DNA of 64,000 nt from Clusia tigrina (lineage: Eukaryota > Arthropoda > Insecta > Diptera > Clusiidae), in the NCBI GenBank assembly GCA_920105625.2, contig OV050031.1, forward strand, positions 224,798,194-224,862,193. The letters are read 5' to 3'. Below the pieces are notes generated by a model. It was not told where the DNA came from and ran no database searches. It saw only the letters and a list, made by a program, of their open reading frames with translations. Of this stretch, positions 1 to 8,975 are shown piece by piece; within the stretch, counting starts at the first letter, position 1, and the number at the start of each line of letters is the position of its first letter. The position numbers were made by a program, and so were the translations under genes.

Positions 1-3000
1 TTTCTTCAGGTGGTAATTTAGTTTACAGTGTCCTGTTAAAAGTTCAGTGTATAGTTTGATGTCATTTCTGCTGAGGTTTAAAGAAGCATCTACCCTTATG
101 TGTTCAGGATCAATGAGTAGTCTCGACTGCCGCATGCCTTTTTGGGCTCTCCAGTAGTTTAGCAGACTTCGTTTTTCCTGTTCGCACAACAAGTTATTTG
201 TGAAGCTACTGTTTACCCCACAGAAGGGTTCTGGGCCTATAAAGGCAGTGTCTGCACCCTTTTTTGCTAAAGAATCTGCCATTTCGTTGCCCTCATGTCC
301 CTCGTGTCCCGGTACCCACATTAGCGTAACAGAGTTTCTCGCTGCTAGGGTATTGAGAAGTTTACAGCATTCCCAGACCAGCTTTGATTGGAATGAGAAG
401 TTTATTAATGATTTTAGAGCTGCCTGGCTATCTGAGAGTATGCATATTTTGGTGTTGCGTGTACCCCTGCGTAGACATTCTCTAGCACATAACTCTAAAG
501 CGTGGACCTCCGCCTGAAAAATGGAAGCTGTTTTTCCCATTGCAATTGCTTTTTGGAAATTTGGCCCTACAATTCCAGCTCCTGCACTGCCATCTTCCAT
601 TTTGGACCCATCTGTATACCACAACTGAGAGTCCTGTTTTATTGTTATTTCCTTGTTTCTCCAAGCTGAACGGTCACTGATGACCACTTTGAATTGCTTT
701 GAGAAGTCTAATTTTCTGTCCATTTTGTCGAAGACCATGAGGCACGGAGAATTCCAGACAGTGTCCAGAATCTTTGCGTGCCCCGAAAGGTTGCCTTCTT
801 TAAGATGGGCTAGATTAGGTAGCCTTAGGGCCGCGCTGGCCGCCATCCTTTTAACTACAAGGTGTAGAGGAGTCAGTCCAGTGATCACTCCCAAAGCTAG
901 TGTGGGGCACGTTCTCATTGCTCCCGTCACACTCAAACAGGCTATACGGTGAATCTTGTTAAGAGTCCTCTGAGCTCCTGTTTGGTTGACTTTTGGCCAC
1001 CATACCAACGACGCATAAGTAATCATTGGTACTATTATTGTTTTATATGACCACGCCATCATTTTTGGCCGTAGTCCCCATGTTTTACCGTACAACCTCT
1101 GGCAAGCATAGGTTGCTCTTAAGGCTTTACTAGTTATGTATGATAAGTGGTTTTTCCAAGTTAGAGTTTTGTCCAGGATTACTCCCAGATATTTCATTTC
1201 ATTGGACATTGTTAAGTTTGTGGTCCCTAAACTTAAGGTCCCCAGATTCAGTTTCCTTCTTTTGGTGAAGGGTACCACGTTTGTTTTATTCGGATTTATC
1301 GATAGTCCTTTCTCCTGACACCAGTTTTGAGTGATATCAAGAGCTAGTTGCATGCGATCTGTTATGGTAGAGTCAAACTTGCCTCTGACCATAATTACCA
1401 AATCATCCGCAAAGCCCTGAACTTCGTATCCGAGGTCATTGAGAGTTTGTAAGAGCTCGTCGATAACCAATAACCATAGGAGTGGCGATAGGACGCCCCC
1501 CTGGGGACATCCTTTGGTTGACCTGACAATTTGCTTTGCTGTCCCTGTTTCAAAGATTGTCGTTCTGTTTTTCAGCATATTGAGAACCCATGTTATGATC
1601 AGTCTTTGTATACCTTTCCTGTTCATCCCCTCCTCAATTGATCTGAAAGTAGCATTGTCAAAAGCCCCCGTAATGTCAACCGATGTGCTAGAGAGTCAGA
1701 GAGCTATTTCTTTACCCTCAAACGCCTTTTCAATTTTGCTTGTTAAGCTATGTATGGCTGTCTCAGTCGATTTGCCTGATTGGTAAGCGTATTGTTCAAT
1801 ATGAAGAGGAGAATCTTTAAGATAAGTTTCCCTGATATATTGGTCCAGAATTTTTTCCATAACTTTTAGCAGGAATGACGTCAGGCTAATGGGCCGATAG
1901 GCTTTTGGCGTGTGGTCCGCCTTTTTGCCTGCTTTCGGTATGAAAGCCACCCTAGCCTTCGTCCAAGGTTTAGGCACTATGCCTAGCTCCAGGCTTATCC
2001 TGAAAATGTTTGTTAGCACAGGTGCTAATACATCAACACCTTGCCGAAGTAGGCACGGTTGTATATTATCGACACCTGGCGATTTGAATGGTCTAAAAGT
2101 GGAGATAGCCCATTTGGTTTTATTGACGGTGAAGATTCTGCGAGCCAGTGAGAGTTCCCTCCGTGTAGGCATCAAGAAACGAGTATTCTCGATGATTTCA
2201 CTATCCTCTCCGCTAGTGGCACAGCCTGGAAAGTGAGTGTCCAACAAAAGCTGTCCCGTCTCTTCCAGGCTCTCCGTAAAATTTCCGTCAGGCTTCTTGA
2301 GTGTAGAAAGTCCGTTTGAGTGATCTTTATTGAGTGACTTCTGGAGTCGGGTAGCTGCTGGGAGGGTTTCAATCTCCTCACAGTACTTTTTCCATGAGTC
2401 TCTCTTAGATCTTCTCAACTCATTATTATAGGCCGTTAAGGCACTTCTATAAGATGCCCAGTCACCATTAGACTTGGCCCTATTAAAGAGTTGACGGGCT
2501 TTTTTGCGCAAAACATTTAGCTCCCCGCTCCACCAGGGTACGTTCCTAGAACGTTTCTTCACAACTAAATTGCAGCTACTTTCAAAAGCCTCGATTATTA
2601 TATTATTTAATTTGTTAACTTCAAGATCTAGTTCCTGAGAGTTACTTATTTTTTCACTAAGGCACGCAATATTTTGCTCTAAGTAAAAGTTATATATCGA
2701 CCAGTTGGTCTTCCTAACATTTCTCATTTCGAAGGTGCCTCCAATCTCCCCCCCCAGATCAAAGCAAATGTACCTATGGTCCGACAAGGAGACCTCATTA
2801 AGCACCCTCCAATTAGAAATGTTATTTGATATGAATGCGCTAGTTAGGGTGAGATCTAACACCTCCCCCCTTATCGCATTCATAAAGGTAGGCTCGTCAC
2901 CCCTATTTACCACCACCAGATTGTTTGTTGTAATAAAATCAAGAAGTGACTCACCTCGCCCGTTCGTGTCCGTGCTTCCCCATACCGTGTGGTGCGCGTT

Positions 3001-3459
3001 TGCGTCGCAGCACACCACCCACTGTAGACTGCGAGTGCGACAGTACTCCGTAAGCTGCTGGAGCTCGCGCGATACCGCGTCCTCTGTGTCGCCAGGTAAG
3101 TACATGGAGGCCAGGACTACCGTTCTCCTCCCTTTGGCACTAGGCACTTCTGCCTGTACTGCCACCAGATCGCGTTGTAGAAGCTCTGAAATTGGGAGGA
3201 ATTTAATATTTTTGTTGATCATGATCGCTGCCCTCGGTCGGTCAACATTATTATCATAGATCAACTTACATGTTTTTGTCTGCAGACCATTTATGCGCCC
3301 ATTTGTGGCCCATGGTTCTTGAATGGCTACGAAGTCCAGACTCTGGTGTTCCACCAAGGCACTGAGCCTGTAAGAGGCTGCTATAGCCCTGTGGAGATTT
3401 ATTTGGAGACAGTGAAGCTGCTTCCAAGAGTTTTGCGTTCGTGATGGGGCCTGGGACAT
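1..3459 (-). pseudogene. LOA-clade ORF2: endonuclease, reverse transcriptase, RNase H, with one premature TGA
   Basis: ORF2 copies element RNA into DNA at a nicked target. From the ATG at 3459-3457, one frame runs to the window edge (1153 codons) with one stop, TGA at 1698-1696, just before the RT palm motif (VDITGAFDN). APE-type endonuclease spans residues 15-235: E48 in AIQEPW, D152/N154 in CCDANAHH, S226-D227-H228. RT begins near residue 450 (FKSPGVDNIQP, AYRPISLTSFLLK), then GCPQGGVLSPLLW and FADD at 683-686. RNase H starts near residue 947, with D950 (YTDGSK), E984 (FQAEVHALE), D1010 (ILSDSQAA) and D1062 (GNEMADSLAKK) all present. The C-terminal LLTGHCKLNYH is the start of the zinc-knuckle tail. 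I checked much of the frame downstream of the TGA by hand (most of 1141-1500 and 1-620) and found no further stop. Apart from the TGA it could encode an active polymerase; readthrough is conceivable but unsupported. Confidence 0.9.
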
Positions 3460-3461
3460 TA
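3457..3461 (-). promoter_or_regulatory. TAATG stop-start overlap of ORF1 and ORF2
   Basis: Read on the minus strand, the ORF1 stop TAA and ORF2 start ATG share one A in TAATG. The same pentamer is known to couple translation of ORF1 and ORF2 by termination-reinitiation in the silkworm retrotransposon SART1. Inference: ORF2 is made here by the same route instead of by frameshifting. Confidence 0.75.
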
Positions 3462-4931
3462 TTTCCCAGACCGATCCTTGCGGATCTTACCACCCTTTGT
3501 GCTCCGCAAAGTTTCCGCAGCCTCCGGGTCTTTTCTCTCCCATTTCCTGAGCCTACCAGAGAGAGCAGATGGTCCTGGACGTTGGACACGTGTGTTGCCT
3601 CTCTCCGCTCTCGGTACTGGCTTTGTGAAAATGGGCCCCGTTTTCGGCTTCTGGCTACTCTGCTTTGCCCGCGCTGCAACATATGTTGTTGGTTGCTCTT
3701 CAACACCAACAGCAGATTTTGCCCTGTTCCCCTTCAGTCTAGGTCGGAGCTGGGCACTGCCAAAGCCATAGTAGACTTTGTTACCCAGTGTGTCAACCCT
3801 TTCAGACGAGATGGGGTCCAGAGCAATTGCCAGCTCGACCTGGTCACCTTTTTGTAGGCGATGGAGCACCCGCCACTCGCTGACACTAATGCCCGAATTC
3901 TGCGACTCCACTTGCCCCAGAATTCGGTCATTTTGCCAAGATACCGAGCCGGGAAAGTAGCCAACGAAGATCTTGGCCTTTGGCACTTTTGCCTCGTCCA
4001 CCACCTTCAACTCAGCCCCCTCCCATGGCTTCATGGCTGGTATCCATTCTTCAGCCCAGGCTACGGTTTCGTCGTCCAGACAGTTGATCGTCAACCATCC
4101 AGGCTTGAAACTACAGCCTGCAAAGTGTGGCTTCACTGGGCCCCCACGAGTCTCGAACATCTTGTCGAGAATGCACCGTTGTACCTTCCCAATTTCTTCA
4201 GTGGACCATATGCCCTCCGGGAAATTGCTAGGTATAACCCCTATCTTTTTGGAGCAGACTGTCTCCGCTAGAGTAGGCTTTGAGCAGGGGACCCCCAAGG
4301 AGGCGCCCTGCACGCCATGTCTTTCAGAGACACTCGCCACCCTCTTACTGGGACCAGGTTCGCCCCCAAGTAAGGTCTCCGCCTCCTTCATCTCACCACA
4401 CACCGGCGGGTCCGCTGGGGGCATTATTGACATTTTATCAATGTTTTTGTTGCCCTCTTGTGCAAACCGCTTTGTCGGCCTGGAGTTCGATGTCGGCGTG
4501 GAGCCATCTGAACGGGATCTTTTAGGGGTCCATCGCGCAGACACGTTCGCTGGATTTGCCGCCAAGGACCGAGCTGTTTCCAGCGATATGCCCCTGGCAA
4601 GCAAAGCCTTAAAACGTTTACGTCCAGCTCCGGACAGCTTCACCCTAAGTTTTGGAATCTTCTCTGGAGCAGGTTCAAGAAGATTTCTCTCCTGTTCCGA
4701 GGAGATAGACACCCCAGCCGATTCCTGGCTAAGTGGGATGTCCATCTCCTCCGGCCTGTCGGTTAAGGGACCGGGTGCCCCCCCCAACAGGTCGTGCTCC
4801 ATGCTTTCATTGTCGATGGGACCAGATGCCCCCTCGGCCAATGATGGCTGTTGGCTCATTGTAGCCACAATATGCACATTTGAAGGTGTGCAGTCCATTT
4901 TTTTTTTTTCATATAGGCTTAAGTTTTCCAT
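3459..4931 (-). CDS. LOA-clade ORF1 protein with DUF4780-like domain
   Basis: This frame encodes the nucleic-acid-binding ORF1 protein expected upstream of ORF2. I chose the ATG at 4931-4929 (protein begins MENLSLYEKKK, 490 aa). The frame stays open to 4967, but the codon there is GTG, so a longer product would need a non-ATG start. The N-terminal half is low-complexity, rich in Pro, Gly and Ser, with basic stretches (KRSRSDG, PTKRF). A domain at roughly residues 230-400 contains CSFKPGWLTI, WIPAMKPWEGAEL, KIFVGYFPG, WRVLHRLQKGDQVELAI and YYGFGSAQLRP, the pattern of DUF4780 in arthropod retroelements. The C-terminus is very basic (GGKIRKDRSGK). I see no CCHC knuckles. The TAA stop overlaps the ORF2 ATG. 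In the live element this protein would bind element RNA; that role comes from family knowledge, not from the sequence. Confidence 0.82.
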   Translation of the reverse strand: MENLSLYEKKKMDCTPSNVHIVATMSQQPSLAEGASGPIDNESMEHDLLGGAPGPLTDRPEEMDIPLSQESAGVSISSEQERNLLEPAPEKIPKLRVKLSGAGRKRFKALLARGISLETARSLAANPANVSARWTPKRSRSDGSTPTSNSRPTKRFAQEGNKNIDKMSIMPPADPPVCGEMKEAETLLGGEPGPSKRVASVSERHGVQGASLGVPCSKPTLAETVCSKKIGVIPSNFPEGIWSTEEIGKVQRCILDKMFETRGGPVKPHFAGCSFKPGWLTINCLDDETVAWAEEWIPAMKPWEGAELKVVDEAKVPKAKIFVGYFPGSVSWQNDRILGQVESQNSGISVSEWRVLHRLQKGDQVELAIALDPISSERVDTLGNKVYYGFGSAQLRPRLKGNRAKSAVGVEEQPTTYVAARAKQSSQKPKTGPIFTKPVPRAERGNTRVQRPGPSALSGRLRKWERKDPEAAETLRSTKGGKIRKDRSGK

Positions 4932-5335
4932 ATATTTTTCTTTAGTTTTCTTTTGCGTTTTGGTCACCCACGGGCGCCCCCGTGGTAAGGCTAATTAAAA
5001 CCGTAGGTTCGCCGGACCTCGTACGGAGTTCGCTATTAAGCTTGACTCTACCCCGTCAAGCAAGCTCACTGGCATAGCTGTTCCACCGTGAATTTAGGGT
5101 GTTTTTTTTTATGGGCCAATATGTCTGGTGAACCCTGCCCCAGGGAGTTTTCTCTCTCCCCCGCCCGGCAATCGGCGACCCAAGTCCAGCAGAGACATGA
5201 CCGTACTGAAAGTGGGCCATTGGTCTGTAAAGTAATTGCCGCACTTCCCCGAAGGGCTGACCAATTGTTAGTGTCTAGGCGATCCGGCGGTCTCAGTGAG
5301 ACGTTCGATATTGGCCAGTACGACTACTAACTAGC
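4932..5335 (-). other. Probable 5' leader/internal promoter of the LOA element
   Basis: This sequence is GC-richer than its surroundings, contains no long sensible frame and lies between the ORF1 start and an unrelated fragment. Non-LTR elements carry internal RNA polymerase II promoters in this position. I see no TATA box. The exact 5' end is uncertain by some tens of bases. Confidence 0.45.
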
Positions 5336-5339
5336 CTTA

Positions 5340-5826
5340 ACGACTGAGCAGGAATCGTAGAAAACTACTTTCAACCTGTGCGTTGAAGGTAGTTCTTAGT
5401 TTGCGTAATTGGACCATGTCACCGTCTTTCATGTGCCATGTTCCAGCACACAGTAAGCCCCTACACCGCAACAAGGTGACTACCCAGCGTAGGGGTAGAC
5501 TCAATAGACTGCAAATTAAGACTTTAATGTGAGCCCTCACGGGACATTGTATAATAGGAAATCATGCAAGAAGAATGGGAGTTTATACGCAAGACTTCTG
5601 TCGCAGCTGCTGGAACGAGTAGGAACTGGAAATGGTCCAGCATCTCTTCTGTACATGTCCAGCTTTTGCTAGAAATAGGAAACGTTTACTAGGATCCCAC
5701 TTCTTAACAAGTATAGATAATCTATACCAGTCAGGTGTCAATAATCTTCTTCTCTTTATAAAAGGCTCAGGTTGGTTCAATCTGGAGGGGAAGGACATGG
5801 AGAGGGATATAAAGAGGGTACATTAA
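5340..5826 (+). pseudogene. LOA-clade ORF2 C-terminal fragment
   Basis: One plus-strand frame reads RLNRLQIKTLM, stop, ALTGHCIIGNHARRMGVY, DFCRSCWNE, stop, ELEMVQHLFCTCPAFARNRK and ends with a stop after KDMERDIKRVH. The GHC-IGNHARRMG and C-x2-C...H-x4-C pattern is the zinc knuckle at the end of LOA/Jockey-type ORF2. Two internal stops make it non-coding. The protein is close to the minus-strand insertion at 35.3-36.2 kb (same GNHARRM and LNRLQI words), so the two belong to one family, different from the element at 1-5335. Confidence 0.8.
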
Positions 5827-6260
5827 GAAGGAAGGATACAGTATCATTGATCATTCATAATATAAGTTTCAGTAATTTTTCAAAGAAAGCTCTTAGAGAA
5901 ACGACATGAAGAAGGGATATTGAGAAGGAACACGGAGAAGGAACATGTAGAAGGGAGTGACTTATGACTTTAGAGAGAATTATTTCTGCATGTGTTTGGA
6001 AAGGAATGCCTATTAAAGTTTATTCCTAAATGTTGAAACGATTATTTCACATTTTAGCTTGACTACAATTGATGAAATTAGAGAATTCTGTTTCTCTTCT
6101 TTATATAATTATTATATTAATATTGTATATTATGTATATTCATTATTTATAATTATTGAAGATATAACAATAACAATAATAATAACAATAATAATAATAA
6201 CAATAATTGCAAATGGTCTTCTTCAAATGATCTTTGTTCAAAGCTACAATACAAAGTACG
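5827..6260. other. Spacer with ATA/ACA microsatellite
   Basis: AT-rich sequence without a recognisable gene. An imperfect AAT/AAC trinucleotide run occupies about 6164-6206. Confidence 0.6.
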
Positions 6261-6605
6261 AGTAAGTGGAGGTGATTTTGGATGAGACCCGAATACCATG
6301 TTTCGCTTTGCCCGACCACTACAGAGGTTTTCAGGCTGAAGTCGAAGCGATATACACAGCAGAGAGCACAGAGAAAAGAAATTTTTTTTCGCTGCCAGCG
6401 TGCGTAGCGGACACAGCACGATTTTGAATGGATTCACCATGATTCTGAGTGGATTCAACATGATTTTCAGTGGAGTCATGTACAACGTCCGTCTGCTTTA
6501 AATGACTGCTTTGCCGTTTGACGTTTCAATTTCTTTACTCTGTATACTCTGATACACAGCCCTGATTTTATTAAAGTTGAGTCCAATATAGCAAGGGATA
6601 TCTTT
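6261..6605 (+). pseudogene. Retrotransposon RNase H fragment split by a MITE
   Basis: The frame reads CFALPDHYRGFQAEVEAIYT up to 6359 and resumes as ALILLKLSPI after the MITE at 6360-6551, once the duplicated ATACACAG is counted only once. FQAEVEAIYTAL is the block around the second catalytic acidic residue (Glu) of LOA-type RNase H. Only a few tens of codons are recognisable and a stop follows, so this is a relic. Confidence 0.72.
6360..6551 (-). mobile_element. hAT-like MITE, 192 bp, copy 1
   Basis: The element starts CAGAGAGCACAGAGAAAAG and ends CTCTGTATACTCTG, forming terminal inverted repeats. It is flanked by a perfect 8-bp TSD ATACACAG (6352-6359 and 6552-6559); 8-bp duplications and CAG...CTG ends fit hAT transposons. 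It holds three diverged copies of a 21-bp internal repeat (CACGATTTTGAGTGGATTC type) and has no coding capacity. It is homologous to 31677-31847 and 46444-46635. Confidence 0.88.
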
Positions 6606-7389
6606 AGTTTCACTGAAGATCACACTGCATCATGAAATGACTCATATCATCTAAGATGTACATTCATACAACTTTTTGGGACATAGTGGAGCAGTTAAGT
6701 TTGCATTGTTGATGCGTAGTGAGTCCGAATTGTACCGCGTATATTCGAGCCACAAAAGGCATCCTTTGTAGTCTAGTATTCAACAGTTTTATAGTTCAAG
6801 AAAGTCGGCGGATCTAAAATATAATATGAGGAATTGGTAAGAAAGGACATATTTAGAGGAATTTTTGCGCAAAGCTGGATGAAAATCGTAGGAAGTTTCT
6901 GACACCAGTAACAAAGCATCCATTAGAAGTGGTGACACTGGTTTCAATTGGGCACAGCCTGTTAGAAATTCCAGGGAGTAAAATGGGAGATAAAATATTA
7001 AAAATAGTATATAAAATAGTATATAAATACATAAAATAGTATTTTCTGGAAAAGTTAATGGTGTATAAAAAAAAAGAAGATACCACTTTTGCATTGATCA
7101 CTTCCCTGTTGGTCAGCAGGAAAAGACAGTCCCATTCCAGAGACATCTTTAGGTTTTATATTCCGTACTTTATTATATTATTAAGCACAGGAGATATTTA
7201 TATTATTAAGGAATAATATAATAATAATAGTAATAATAATCATAATATTATTTCCAGCACAGGATACATTGAAGTGACAACGGAAAACAGGAGATCTGGT
7301 GGTAATGTACCTTCAATAAATTTGTATGGCTTCCTGACACTATCAACAACTTTAATAATACTTTAGCAAGCATAGATTAAAAATGTGTT
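6606..7389. other. AT-rich spacer, no gene recognised
   Basis: Only short chance frames are present. An imperfect AAT tract lies near 7205-7250. Confidence 0.55.
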
Positions 7390-7575
7390 CTTATTCTAAA
7401 GGCTCAAACTCCTCTGAATAAATGAGTAGAGCATCAGGAGGTTCACCTTCTTCGTGTACTTATAATGTTCTCTAATAGTGGTGCATTCCGAATAGAGTCT
7501 AATAAGCCAATTGTCATAGGGGATTGTGTCCGAGTTACATGACCATCCGCTTGCAATTCACTGACAATAAACGAG
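7390..7575 (+). repeat. Duplicated segment, copy without MITE
   Basis: This roughly 185-bp segment (CTCCTCTGAATAAATGAGTAG, TTCTTCGTGTACT, TGTTCTCTAATAG, TAATAAGCCAA, GTCCGAGTTACATGA) recurs at 8638-8975, where it is interrupted by a MITE. It supplies a related empty site for that insertion. Confidence 0.75.
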
Positions 7576-7865
7576 TAGATTAGAACTGCGAAGTTGGGCC
7601 AGAAGTTACTCTCACCTCTTCCAGCACAGGCGTGGGCCATTCGCACTCACGTTTACTTGGATTTGTTGCTATTTGATTTCAGAAAACAAAGGAGCATCAC
7701 CAATTGAGGTGAGTGGAACACAACTGCAGAATTAAAATGCAAATTTATCCAATTAATGACAAATGAAGTTGAAACCTTTGCCGTGTCGCGATGAGCCAAA
7801 TACGTATTAATTTAACAATCAACGACTGAATAAATCCTGCCGCAGTTTGACGTGATTGTCGTGAT

Positions 7866-7910
<45 letters not shown>

Positions 7911-8637
7911 CACACACACACAATCAGGCTACCAAATAAATACACACATTCTCGTGTAAACGGTCTTCACATATACGAGTACTCGGCTTAGTGCCGTTGG
8001 TGTGTGGCGCATGCGTAGCGTTTAGTGTGATATGATAGACATATTTAAATGCGTTTGGCACTTCTGCGGCATGCTTCGTGCATTAATTAAAAGTTATTAG
8101 TGAGTGCGGGCTCTGCTCTAGCCTAGGCTGTGCTGGCTAAGCGCGTACTTCATTTTCCCAGACGATAGAGCGAACGAGCTGTGTGAAGTTCCCGTGGAAT
8201 ATTTTGGTGTGCTGGCATTTCCGTTCTGTTCTGGTTCTCCATCTTCCATTTACAGCTGCATGTCGACATTTGGAAATGTGAGAGCAACCAGTTTAAAATG
8301 TTCATCGAGTATTTTTGAATAAATTACGTGCTGTTGCTGTTGGTTTTTCGTCAGTAGTATTGGCATTTGATTCCTTGTCATTGGTGGACAATTATAAAAC
8401 TACTCGCAGAGTCAGGCAATGCATCTATGTGCTGTATAAGGGAATTAAAGCATAGCTAAAGACGCTCCAAAGTAGATGTACAAAAATATGTTCTGTCGGC
8501 CCTTATGTAGATCGTTCTGTAATCGTCATCAAGTAGCTGAATATGCGATGCAATAGGGACTTGTTCAGAGACTTCGATTGACACTCGAAACTTGTCGTTT
8601 TCCTATTCAACTTTTGATGTTGTTGATCTTAAGCAAA
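7576..8637. other. Spacer with CA microsatellite, no gene recognised
   Basis: No supported coding region. A (CA)n dinucleotide run occupies about 7867-7921 with one G interruption. Confidence 0.6.
7867..7921. repeat. (CA)n microsatellite
   Basis: About 27 CA units with one CG interruption are visible. Confidence 0.95.
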
Positions 8638-8975
8638 GGGTTAAAATCCTCTGAATGAAAGAGTAGTATAACAAGGAAGCTACCTTTCTTCGTGTACTCA
8701 AGATGTTCTCTAATAGTTCAGAATAGAAACTAATAAGCCAACTATCATGGGGTAATATCAGGGAACACGGAGAATATTCTGAGGCTTAAAAAAAAATGTC
8801 TTTGCTTATCATTAGTTGCCTATATGGATAGGTTTGTTTATCATTGGTTCTGAAGGAAATCAGCCACACTACTACAGTTTTGCACATGGATAAGTGTGCG
8901 CCAACAAGAGTCATTTCTCTGTATTCTCTGGTAATATGTCCGAGTTACATGAGATTTTACCATCGGATTGTAATT
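8638..8975 (+). repeat. Duplicated segment, copy interrupted by MITE
   Basis: Matches 7390-7575 on both sides of the MITE at 8759-8930, with the same order of blocks ending in GTCCGAGTTACATGA. The interruption falls exactly where the other copy is continuous. Confidence 0.75.
8759..8930 (+). mobile_element. hAT-like MITE, 172 bp, second subfamily
   Basis: Ends are CAGGGAACACGGAGAA and TTTCTCTGTATTCTCTG, the same inverted repeats as the 192-bp MITEs, but the interior differs (GGATAGGTTTGTTTATCATT, CAGCCACACTACTACAG). Flanks are GGTAATAT on the left and GTAATAT on the right, an 8-bp TSD with one base lost or shared. A truncated relative lies at 31562-31670. Confidence 0.82.

Larger units (their letters stand above)
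1..5335 (-). mobile_element. LOA-clade non-LTR retrotransposon, nearly complete, 3' end outside window
   Basis: Two overlapping ORFs on the minus strand encode a DUF4780-like ORF1 protein and an ORF2 with endonuclease, reverse transcriptase and RNase H in that order. A Jockey-group element carrying RNase H is characteristic of the LOA clade. The 3' part of ORF2 and the 3' UTR lie left of the window. The 5' boundary near 5335 is inferred: leader-like sequence ends there and coding remnant of a different element begins. No TSD can be checked because the left end is missing. The element looks young, since the only lesion seen in about 5 kb is one in-frame TGA. Confidence 0.88.

Noticed and set aside
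3266..3709. 147-codon minus-strand frame across the ORF1/ORF2 junction
   Set aside because: It is an out-of-frame shadow of the two retrotransposon ORFs.
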